A stretch of DNA of 64,000 nt, taken from assembly GCF_018595685.2 (NCBI RefSeq), contig NZ_CP092334.1:1950001-2014000 (forward strand), written 5' to 3'. This document shows positions 41,254-49,705 of the stretch, piece after piece. Positions within the stretch are counted from its first letter, which is position 1. Each line of letters starts with the position of its first letter. The notes under the pieces were generated by a model that saw only the letters and a program-made list of their open reading frames with translations, did no database searches and was not told where the DNA came from. The DNA comes from Flavihumibacter rivuli (lineage in GTDB: Bacteria; Bacteroidota; Bacteroidia; Chitinophagales; Chitinophagaceae). The translations under genes were made by a program, and so were the position numbers.

Positions 41254-44200
41254 ATGAAGACATTAAACCGCAAGTTTAAAAGGAACCTGCTATTGCCTTT
41301 TTTACTTATCCTAGGTTCATTTGGCGGAAAGCTATCTGGACAACAACTGAAGCCTTCTGATTTCGTGCTTTATGGCCGTGATGCAGTACAGATCAGCACT
41401 TCCAATTCTATAACAGGAAATGGTAATGTTGGTTCAGGGACCCTGATACGTTCTACCGGTAACGTGCTATTTTCAGGAGGACTGCACAGTAACGGCCGGA
41501 TAGAACTGGCCAATGGCAATACCGTTAATGGAAGAATATCGGCAGCCAATACAGTACAACCGCCCTTTACTGGTAATATCCTGCAAACAGGAACCGGGGC
41601 TATCCTTAAGGGGGATATCTATGTTAATGGTAACATCACTATTGGAGGGGGAACATTATCAGGTGTGGTTTATCAACCCCTCGGAACTTTTACCTATTCA
41701 GGCCCGGGCACAGCCCAAAAGATCGCAGACTTTGCTACCAAAATCCCTGCTATAGGAGATTTTCCTTCCCCTATTACCTATCCCTCCAACCTGCCATCTG
41801 TAACGCTGCAGGCCAACCGAAATGCAGACCTGCTTCCCAATAGAAGGTATAATACCATTTCACTTTCCGGTAACCGTACCATCACTTTTAAGGGACCGGG
41901 TACCTATGTGATCGATGCCATTACCCTCACCAATTCCAACAGGTTCATTTTTGATTTTACCGGAGCGAATGCAAGCGATAAATTCAATATCGTTGTATTG
42001 GGCAATATGCTATTGGATAAGGTGGCCACCAGTTTTACCGGTCTTCCATCAGGATCAACCAATGTCACCGCAGCAACCCGGATCTTTACAGAAGTGAGGG
42101 GTAGTGGAAACAGTTCAGGCATCAGTTTCCTGGTTGCCAATGGATCAAGCTCTTCCCAATCAAGATGGTTGGGTACGGTATGGGCCCTTAATGGCTCCAT
42201 CACCTTAGGCTCCGGGACAGGTAATACCGATTTCACCGGCGCCCTTTGGTCCAACAGGACCGTAACCATCAACAGCGGCGTAAACGTGGTATATTCCCCC
42301 CTTATCACTGAATGTACTTCAACAACAGCTGCTATTAATGCGGGTGCGGCAAGCGCCAATATTTCCTGTGCCGAAACATCCATCCAACTGACCGGCACCA
42401 CCAATATTTCCAACCCTGTTTACAGCTGGTCAACCTTGGACGATAAAGGCAATATCATACCCGATAACGATAATAATCCCGCCACGGTACAGATTACTAC
42501 GGCCGGTATTTACCGATTGACCGTTACCAATGCTGCGGGATGCTCAGCAACCGATGACATCACTGTTACCTCCTGTATCAACAACGCTGTTACCTCCAAC
42601 CCGTTCAAGGTATTTACTGTGGTGGATGCTATCCTTACTGAACTGATCAACCCCAATTATACCGAACAACAGAAAAAGGAACTGTTCATTTTCGACCCAA
42701 CTAATCCAAACAGGGTCTTGATCGAAGCCATCCTGATCGCCAAGAATGGCAATTTCAATGAATCCAAGAACTACCTGTACTTTAAGATCAATTCTTCTGC
42801 TACGGTAAATGAAAATGATCCAAGTGCCAGGTTTAAGACCCAGGGCATCAAAAATGACCCTACCTATTACATTATTACCGGCTTCTTCCCGATAGCTGAA
42901 TTGACGGACCTGAACACCAGGCCAGACCTGTTCAAATATGTCAGGGCTGTAAACCCACCGATCGGTTTGAATACGGTGGAAGAGTTCGGCGGGCAATTCA
43001 GGACCGGTGGTGACAGCAGTTCCGGTGCAAGGGCTATGAGGTTAGGCTATGGAATTCTTGGCGATACCATCAAAGGCAAAGACGGACAACCCAAGAAGCT
43101 TAAGATCGGTGTGCTTTCCGACAGTTACAATATGCTGGATGGCGTTATTAAGGATCCCACCCAGCCAGCGCCTCCAACCAGTGCTGCCGGCCTGGACATC
43201 AGCCGGAAAGACCTACCTGCAAAAGGAGTAGAATTGCCAGATGGAGACTACCCCTTCCCTGTCCCCAAAACAGATGAAGGAAGGGCCATGTTGCAGATCA
43301 TTCATGAAATGGCTCCCGGTGCAGACCTTGCCTTCCGGACGGGCTTCATTTCAGAGGGAGATATGGCCGCAGGCATCAGGAGTCTCAGGACATCAGGTTG
43401 CGATATCATTGTGGACGATATTACTTATGCTACTGCCCCATTCTTCAGGGATGGCCTGGTAACACAGGCTATTAAGGATGTTACTGCCGATGGCGCTATA
43501 TATTTTACTTCAGCCGGGAACTTCGGCAATAAATCATATGATGGAACCATTCCGGCATCCTTACAGAATGGTAAGGCTAACTTTTTCAATGGCACCGATT
43601 CTATCCAGCAGATCCGTGTGAACAGGAAAGGAAGCTACATGATCATCCTCCAGTGGCAGGATGAGTTCTACTCTGCTGGCGAAACCAATGGAACCAATTA
43701 TGACCTGGATATTTACCTTACTGATATCACCGGTAAGAATATCCTTGGTTACAACCGGAATAATGAAGGTTCAGACCCATTGGAAATCCTTTCCTTTGAG
43801 GTGGACAACCCCACTACGGTTTTCCTCAAGGTGGTGAAGGCCAAAGGCCCTTCTACCCCAGCGGATATCAAGTACAAATACATCATCTTCAGGGGAAGCG
43901 CCCAGATCCTGACCTCACCCAACCAGAATCCTTCTACCATCATTGGCCACGCCAATGCTAAAGAAGCACTTACCGTTGGTGCGGTGCAGTTCAACCTTAC
44001 CCCAACCTTCGGGGTTACGGATACTGTAAAGGTTGAATCTTTCTCTTCATGGGGTGGATTCCAACCATCTGCCAATGGCCCAGCTAACCGCAAGCCTGAT
44101 TTCTCTGCCCCCGATGGAGTGAATACCAGTGTAAACCTGGGTACTTATGCAGACATTCCCAACGGTCCCCTCGGTCCGAATGGATTGCCTTATAAAGACC

Positions 44201-47200
44201 CTTATGAGATTGAGAATACCCCCTACTTACCATTCTTTGGAACCTCGGCTGCAGCCCCGCATGCAGCAGGCGTTGCGGCTTTGCTGATGAATGCCAGGTG
44301 GAAGTTCAACCCGTCCAAGGACCGGTATACCTACGCCAGCCTGAGGGATACGCTGCAGAAACATGCATTCGACATCACTTATGCCGGTGCTACCCCTGGC
44401 TTTGATTTCAGGAGTGGTGCAGGTTTGATCGATGGCTACAAGGCATTACTGGCAGAAGCCAATCCCAAGCCGGTTCTGATCAAAATACTTTCTGTAGATA
44501 CCACCAGCCAAACACCGGATGGAAAGATCGAGGTAAAAGTGTTTGTAGAAGGGGATTACCTAACCTCCTCCTCCTACCTGACCATTGGCGGGGTTGAATA
44601 TAAGGATGGACAAACCATTGTTGACCTGGTGAACAAGACCCTCACTGTTCTTATTGACCAGCTGGAAGGCAATCCGCCGATCCAGGTATGTAATGATGCC
44701 AGGGCCACCGGCGATGGTGGTTGCTCTACACCTGTATCACTATTGGACAAGCCCAAGGTGAAAGTGAGTATAAGTCCGCTTCCAAGTACAGCGGGCGGCA
44801 GCATACAGTATGGACAGGCATTCCCCACTTTTTCCTACCAATTGAAGATCGGCGAAGAGATCATTGACAATGATGCGGAACTGGCTGCACTTGGCTATAC
44901 CAGGGAAGAACTCGGCCTAGAGGCTAATGGAGTAAGTACTGTAGGATTCAATATTCCCCCGCCGGATGAAAACGGACTTTACCCGGTAAAAGCAGGTGGA
45001 CATATTGTTACGCCATTTATCCAGGGATTCCAAAATGGTATTCCATCGGCATTTGGTCTCAACTTTGATTACGACCTGAACCCTATCGCTATCCTGGTAG
45101 AAAAGCTCAAGATCAAGATCACGCCGAATAACCAGACCATTACTTATGGCTCCGAGCCATTACCTGTCACCTTTAAATACGAAGTGGGTACAGGAGTGGT
45201 CCTCAGCAACCTGGTTGATGGCACTACCATTACGGATAAGGTAGCAGCAGAGCATAATAAATACATTAATGAGACCAATGCTTATGCCCTACTCAGTGGC
45301 GACCTGAATGCCTTTACGAATGATCCCAACCTCTACAATAACCTCGCCTTAATGGTAACCGATGCCATTATAGCCAAGGCTAACGGAACAGGTACAGTTC
45401 GATCCAATGGAGGTGGTACTGTCCGGTCAAATGTTGTTGACCTTTCAGGAGCTGCCATTGAAAACTTCTTCCTCAGCAGGGCATTCCTCCTCGCCAATGG
45501 CGGAGGCGCATCCAGGGCCAATGGCGTTCCGTACGAACTGGCCAGATGGGCCAATGGCGGCGGAACCGTACGTTCCAATGGAGCTGGCGCTGTTCGCTCC
45601 AATGCCATGGTAAATGCAGAAGCCATGATCAACGGATTTGTTTCCTTCAATGGCCTGCCTCCGGGTGAACTGAATGCCGATGCCAATGGCATCCGCAATG
45701 TGTCTGGTGGTAATGCTGCTGTAGCAAATGGCACTGGTACCACAAGGGCCAATGGTACGGTAAGGTCTAATTATATCATGTTTGAGGATATTACCCTGAA
45801 TGGTGCAGGTGCAGTAAGGGCGAATGTGGTGGTGAATGCGATTGCCTATCCATTTGCCAACCTGATACCCGAATTGAATGGTGGCGGAACGGTAAGGTCC
45901 AATACAGTTGAATCCTATCTTGACCCGGATCCAAACCGTCAGATCAATGTAGTAAATGGCTCTGGAACTGTAAGGTCAAATACCGGGGAAGAGATCAGTA
46001 TTGCCAATTACAACCTGTTCTCTGCCAATTCCAACAACAATGTTGCGGTATTGGTGGACGACCTTGATATCCTGCTTGGCTATGCAACCGGTTACAAGTC
46101 GATCAATATGTTTACCGGCCTGACAAAGGGTAAGCACAAGATCATACCGGGAGCATTCCTGCCCACCAATGATAATTTTGAGATCACTTACGGCTTTGGT
46201 GAACTTACCGTAAATGATGTGGCATTATCCGCTGTTGTAGATAATAAGCAGAAAAACTTCGGCGACACCGTGATCTTTACGGCACAGGTGACAGGATATG
46301 TAGTGAATCCAGAAACAGATAAAATTGATAGTGCAGGTGGAATTGTGTACACCATCCTTGATAAGAATAACCAGGTTGTTCCATCAACAAGGCTTACACC
46401 TGCTGGCACGTATACCATCAGGGCCACCTTCCAGGATCCGGCCAATTACGACACCTCTTCTGTTAATGGTACCCTGAGGGTACTGGCCAGCAACCTGACC
46501 GTAGCCATGGGTGAGGATACCTATTCCATCAGGAAGGGTGAAGCCTTACCGGTGTTCAGTTCTACCATTACCGGACTGATCGCACCGGATGTGATCGCTG
46601 ATGAAACCTATCTCATCCTGAATAGTACAACAAGACAGGTGGCCACGCAGCCATTGTCTGCAGGGCAATACCTTGTAACAAGGAAGATTGATATTGGCAA
46701 CCTGCCCAACCTGGCAAACTACTCGATCATCGGTGATACTGCTATCCTTACGGTTGATAAGGCAACCCTCAGGGTGAAGATGGATAAGGATATCTATTTC
46801 AACTTCAAGGGAGATCCATTACCAGCCTTTAGTTCAACAGTAACCGGACTTGTAGCGCCTGATGCCATTGCTGATAATACCTATGTTATCATTGACAGCA
46901 TTACCAAAAGGGTAGTACAGCCACCACTTTCAGAAGGTCACTACCTGGTAACCAGGAGGATCAATGCTACCAACCTGACCAATTTCAATGACTATATCAT
47001 TGAAGGTGATACGTCTACCTTCTACGTTAACCCTGCAGGAGGTAATACCAGATCAATAAGGCCAAGCCTGGTTTGTATTGAAGTGATCAATGGAGGCAGC
47101 TACCAGTACAGGGCAAGGTACTCTTACCAGAACTTCAACAGTTCAGAGGTTTATGTACCACTTGGTGATGACAATAAGATCATCGTATCAGCTGGTGCTA

Positions 47201-47658
47201 GTTATTCAGGCAATCCGCCAGAAGTATTCCTGCCGGGAACATATGAGTTCACGATTGACTTCAATGGCAACAAGATCACCTGGTTCCTGTCTACTTATGA
47301 GAAGAACAAGAAGTCAGCCGCATCCAGCGATGCCACTTCAACTTCCAATAAGTGTAATTCCAACGGTGGTGTAGCCAATAGCCAGCTGAGGGAAACCAAT
47401 ACCGAGATCGCTGTCAGGGAGACCCTTTATCCCAACCCGGCCAACGCCCAGGTTTATGTCGAAGGAGACTTCAGCAAACTGACAGTAAAAGACTTTATGA
47501 TAATGGATGTACTGGGTCGCCAGCTCAGGCCACAATCCATCCAGTTGCTGTCGCCAAACAAAGCAAGGATCGAAGTATCCAACCTTGGCACCGGACAGTA
47601 CTTCATTTGGGTGAACACCCAGAAAGGAAGAAAGGTCTTTAAGTTTATTAAACAATAA
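41254..47658 (+). CDS. Giant T9SS-secreted subtilase-fold protein with MBG domains and an N-G-x-G-T-V-R-S-N repeat array
   Basis: 2134 residues. Order: signal peptide (to about 29, ending LSGQ); a beta-helical 'choice-of-anchor A'-like domain (about 40-350, ending TDFTGALWSNRTVTINSG); an Ig-like segment (to about 445); an S8-like domain (about 600-1070) with Asp623 in IGVLSDSYN, oxyanion Asn756 in TSAGNFGN and Ser998 in FFGTSAAAPHAAGVAALL. The catalytic His motif HGT is replaced by DEGR (Glu675), so the triad may be Glu/Asp/Ser or the enzyme inactive. MBG-type beta domains follow (about 1160-2000). Inside one, residues 1377-1576 hold ten copies of the motif. A Cys-containing domain precedes a type A sorting domain (YPNPANAQVYVEGDF to the C-terminus). 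It is secreted and probably anchored at the cell surface. Confidence 0.88.
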   Translation: MKTLNRKFKRNLLLPFLLILGSFGGKLSGQQLKPSDFVLYGRDAVQISTSNSITGNGNVGSGTLIRSTGNVLFSGGLHSNGRIELANGNTVNGRISAANTVQPPFTGNILQTGTGAILKGDIYVNGNITIGGGTLSGVVYQPLGTFTYSGPGTAQKIADFATKIPAIGDFPSPITYPSNLPSVTLQANRNADLLPNRRYNTISLSGNRTITFKGPGTYVIDAITLTNSNRFIFDFTGANASDKFNIVVLGNMLLDKVATSFTGLPSGSTNVTAATRIFTEVRGSGNSSGISFLVANGSSSSQSRWLGTVWALNGSITLGSGTGNTDFTGALWSNRTVTINSGVNVVYSPLITECTSTTAAINAGAASANISCAETSIQLTGTTNISNPVYSWSTLDDKGNIIPDNDNNPATVQITTAGIYRLTVTNAAGCSATDDITVTSCINNAVTSNPFKVFTVVDAILTELINPNYTEQQKKELFIFDPTNPNRVLIEAILIAKNGNFNESKNYLYFKINSSATVNENDPSARFKTQGIKNDPTYYIITGFFPIAELTDLNTRPDLFKYVRAVNPPIGLNTVEEFGGQFRTGGDSSSGARAMRLGYGILGDTIKGKDGQPKKLKIGVLSDSYNMLDGVIKDPTQPAPPTSAAGLDISRKDLPAKGVELPDGDYPFPVPKTDEGRAMLQIIHEMAPGADLAFRTGFISEGDMAAGIRSLRTSGCDIIVDDITYATAPFFRDGLVTQAIKDVTADGAIYFTSAGNFGNKSYDGTIPASLQNGKANFFNGTDSIQQIRVNRKGSYMIILQWQDEFYSAGETNGTNYDLDIYLTDITGKNILGYNRNNEGSDPLEILSFEVDNPTTVFLKVVKAKGPSTPADIKYKYIIFRGSAQILTSPNQNPSTIIGHANAKEALTVGAVQFNLTPTFGVTDTVKVESFSSWGGFQPSANGPANRKPDFSAPDGVNTSVNLGTYADIPNGPLGPNGLPYKDPYEIENTPYLPFFGTSAAAPHAAGVAALLMNARWKFNPSKDRYTYASLRDTLQKHAFDITYAGATPGFDFRSGAGLIDGYKALLAEANPKPVLIKILSVDTTSQTPDGKIEVKVFVEGDYLTSSSYLTIGGVEYKDGQTIVDLVNKTLTVLIDQLEGNPPIQVCNDARATGDGGCSTPVSLLDKPKVKVSISPLPSTAGGSIQYGQAFPTFSYQLKIGEEIIDNDAELAALGYTREELGLEANGVSTVGFNIPPPDENGLYPVKAGGHIVTPFIQGFQNGIPSAFGLNFDYDLNPIAILVEKLKIKITPNNQTITYGSEPLPVTFKYEVGTGVVLSNLVDGTTITDKVAAEHNKYINETNAYALLSGDLNAFTNDPNLYNNLALMVTDAIIAKANGTGTVRSNGGGTVRSNVVDLSGAAIENFFLSRAFLLANGGGASRANGVPYELARWANGGGTVRSNGAGAVRSNAMVNAEAMINGFVSFNGLPPGELNADANGIRNVSGGNAAVANGTGTTRANGTVRSNYIMFEDITLNGAGAVRANVVVNAIAYPFANLIPELNGGGTVRSNTVESYLDPDPNRQINVVNGSGTVRSNTGEEISIANYNLFSANSNNNVAVLVDDLDILLGYATGYKSINMFTGLTKGKHKIIPGAFLPTNDNFEITYGFGELTVNDVALSAVVDNKQKNFGDTVIFTAQVTGYVVNPETDKIDSAGGIVYTILDKNNQVVPSTRLTPAGTYTIRATFQDPANYDTSSVNGTLRVLASNLTVAMGEDTYSIRKGEALPVFSSTITGLIAPDVIADETYLILNSTTRQVATQPLSAGQYLVTRKIDIGNLPNLANYSIIGDTAILTVDKATLRVKMDKDIYFNFKGDPLPAFSSTVTGLVAPDAIADNTYVIIDSITKRVVQPPLSEGHYLVTRRINATNLTNFNDYIIEGDTSTFYVNPAGGNTRSIRPSLVCIEVINGGSYQYRARYSYQNFNSSEVYVPLGDDNKIIVSAGASYSGNPPEVFLPGTYEFTIDFNGNKITWFLSTYEKNKKSAASSDATSTSNKCNSNGGVANSQLRETNTEIAVRETLYPNPANAQVYVEGDFSKLTVKDFMIMDVLGRQLRPQSIQLLSPNKARIEVSNLGTGQYFIWVNTQKGRKVFKFIKQ
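45382..45981 (+). repeat. Ten-copy coding repeat N-G-x-G-T-V-R-S-N
   Basis: Copies start at 45382, 45406, 45496, 45553, 45577, 45727, 45751 (short form N-G-T-V-R-S-N), 45799, 45877 and 45955. The consensus is N-G-[GTSA]-G-[TA]-[VST]-R-[SA]-N. Four pairs share their boundary Asn. The copies differ at synonymous sites (for example arginine as CGA, CGG, CGT, CGC and AGG), so the conservation is at protein level and not from fresh DNA duplication. Spacers of 6-40 residues are dissimilar. The array interrupts an MBG-like domain. Confidence 0.9.
46495..47031 (+). repeat. Tandem pair of about 91-residue MBG-type beta domains
   Basis: Unit A (46495-46767) and unit B (46768-47031) align along their length: GEALPVFSSTITGLIAPDVI against GDPLPAFSSTVTGLVAPDAI, and LSAGQYLVTRKI against LSEGHYLVTRRI. 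The DNA is still recognisably related, so this duplication is younger than the other domains of the protein. Confidence 0.85.
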
Positions 47659-47670
47659 ACAACAAGTATT

Positions 47671-47706
47671 AAAAAGAAAAGGGGACGCAGGTCCCCTTTT
47701 CTTTTT
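47671..47706 (+). terminator. Terminator of the giant subtilase-like gene
   Basis: A 16-bp perfect stem (47671-47686 with 47691-47706) around a 4-base GCAG loop, ending in a T-rich arm. It begins 13 bases after the stop. Confidence 0.9.
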
Positions 47707-47755
47707 AATGGCATTCCAATTATTCGTAATTTAAAAAACCAGAAACCGTAGGTAA

Positions 47756-49705
47756 ATGTTATCGAGATCACTTATCCTTATAGTAAGTATGCAGTTGTTG
47801 TTTAGCATTTCATTTGGACAGGACAAGTTCAGGGACAGCATGCTTGCCGTAATTGCCGTACAAAAGGAAGACACCAATAAAGTAAACCTCCTCAATAAAC
47901 TTGCCTATGAAACCAGACAACAGGATCCTTCTTCCATAGATTATGCCAAGCAGGCATTGGTGCTGGCAAAAAAGCTCAACTACACGATTGGCCAGGCGCA
48001 AAGTTTAAAAAACATCGGGTTATTCTATATTATCAAGGGAGAATATGTTCCAGCACAAGAATATTGCGAAAAAGCATTGGCGGAATTTACCAAGGCTAAT
48101 GACCTGGTAGGTGAATCCAATATCCTTAACAATCTTGGGTCCATCCAATTCAATATGAGTAATTATTCCAAGGCCATGGAATATTACATGAAATCCTATG
48201 AGGTGGCCCAACTGGCGAAAGATACCTTTCGGATCGCAACAGTACTAAACAATATCGGCATCATCTATCTTGACAAACCCTCCACCAGGAACCTGGCAAT
48301 CGATTACATCAACCAGGCGTTGGAGATGGGCAAGAAGATCAACGACCGTGGCAATATGGGTTTATCCTATATGAACCTCGGGGATGTATATTTTGCCATG
48401 GGTAATGATTCTGCTGCATTCTATAATTATATTAAGGCAACTGAAGTCTTTCACCCCAAAGATGAAATGTTCGGCTATATCCTGAACAGCATTGGTAACC
48501 TTTACCTGAAAAACAACCAGGGTGATCTCGCCCTTAAATACTACGAGGAAGCATTGAAGAAAAGTGAAGAACTGGGAATTAAGATCTATATGGCACAGTC
48601 CGCGCTATCCCTCGCCGAATATTACATCAACCACAATGACCCCAACAAGGCAAAACAGTACTTTGAGAATGCACTTGTATATGCCATGGAAATGAAGGCA
48701 GGTGCAGAGTTAAAAAGGGTGTATGGCGGACTTTCCAGGATCTATGCCGGCAGGGGGGATTTTGCCAAAGCCTATGATTTCAACAATAGGGCACTCCACC
48801 TTACTGACTCATTGTCAAAATTTGACGCTGATAGCCTCAGGCTGCAGTACTCTGTTGGATTAAAAGAGAAGGAGATTGAACTGCTTACCAAAGACAAGGA
48901 CCTCCAGGAACTGGAGATCAAGCGCCAGAAGATCGCCAAGAACGCGTTAATGGCCGGCCTTGTAATGGTATTCGTCATCATCTTCATCCTTTATCGCGAT
49001 TACCGCAACAAGATCCGGATCAACAAAATACTTGATAAACAAAAAGAAGAAATTGAAGGATTGTTGCTGAATATTCTCCCCGCTGAAGTAGCGCATGAAC
49101 TGCAACGTGATGGTGCTGCCACGCCAAAATATTTTGAGCACGCAGCAGTACTATTCACAGACTTCAAGAGCTTCACTAAAATGGCGGATGTGTTGTCGCC
49201 GCAGGAGTTGGTTGCGGAATTGAACGAATGTTTTATGGCATTCGATGACATCATTGAAAAATACAGCCTGGAAAAGATCAAAACAATTGGGGACTCCTAT
49301 ATGTGTGCCGGAGGCATCCCTACACCAGATCCAGACGCCACCATGAATATGATCAAGGCCAGTTTTGATATCATTGAGTACCTCAAGCACTGGAACAAGA
49401 AACGAATCGAAAAAGGAATGACCCCTTGGGAATTAAGGATCGGAATCCATGTAGGCCCCCTGGTGGCTGGAGTTGTAGGAAAGAAGAAGTATGCTTATGA
49501 TATCTGGGGCAGTACCGTAAATATTGCCAGCAGGATGGAAAGTGCAGGGGAACCGGGCCAGGTGAATATATCAGCAAGCGTTTATGAGCTGATCAAACAT
49601 CGCTATGATTGTATTTACAGGGGTAAAATCTCAGCAAAGAACATTGGTGAGATCGATATGTATTTTGTTAATCAGGAACCAGCGAATGAAGCGAAGATCG
49701 CTTAA
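47756..49705 (+). CDS. TPR-containing membrane adenylate cyclase (class III)
   Basis: 649 residues. A signal peptide (ending SISFGQ) and about seven TPR units (residues 30-370, for example NILNNLGSIQFNMSNYSKAM) lie outside the inner membrane. One membrane span follows (NALMAGLVMVFVIIFILYRD, about 398-417), then a coiled linker and a cytosolic class III cyclase domain (about 455-640). Metal ligands are Asp469 (LFTDFKSFT) and Asp513 (KTIGDSYM). Lys509 and Asp582 (YDIWG) specify adenine, and Asn589 and Arg593 (VNIASR) stabilise the transition state; all spacings fit an active adenylate cyclase. The TPR part probably senses an envelope signal. A cNMP-binding protein lies 6.7 kb upstream. Confidence 0.93.
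   Translation: MLSRSLILIVSMQLLFSISFGQDKFRDSMLAVIAVQKEDTNKVNLLNKLAYETRQQDPSSIDYAKQALVLAKKLNYTIGQAQSLKNIGLFYIIKGEYVPAQEYCEKALAEFTKANDLVGESNILNNLGSIQFNMSNYSKAMEYYMKSYEVAQLAKDTFRIATVLNNIGIIYLDKPSTRNLAIDYINQALEMGKKINDRGNMGLSYMNLGDVYFAMGNDSAAFYNYIKATEVFHPKDEMFGYILNSIGNLYLKNNQGDLALKYYEEALKKSEELGIKIYMAQSALSLAEYYINHNDPNKAKQYFENALVYAMEMKAGAELKRVYGGLSRIYAGRGDFAKAYDFNNRALHLTDSLSKFDADSLRLQYSVGLKEKEIELLTKDKDLQELEIKRQKIAKNALMAGLVMVFVIIFILYRDYRNKIRINKILDKQKEEIEGLLLNILPAEVAHELQRDGAATPKYFEHAAVLFTDFKSFTKMADVLSPQELVAELNECFMAFDDIIEKYSLEKIKTIGDSYMCAGGIPTPDPDATMNMIKASFDIIEYLKHWNKKRIEKGMTPWELRIGIHVGPLVAGVVGKKKYAYDIWGSTVNIASRMESAGEPGQVNISASVYELIKHRYDCIYRGKISAKNIGEIDMYFVNQEPANEAKIA

Noticed and set aside
45333..45752. 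A 139-codon minus-strand frame across the N-G-x-G-T-V-R-S-N array
   Set aside because: Its Pro/Leu/Arg repeats are the complement of the array codons; the plus-strand frame carries the whole secreted protein.
45382..45981. The array considered as a CRISPR or DNA-level tandem repeat
   Set aside because: Copies vary at synonymous positions, spacing is irregular and all units stay in frame, so it is a protein repeat.
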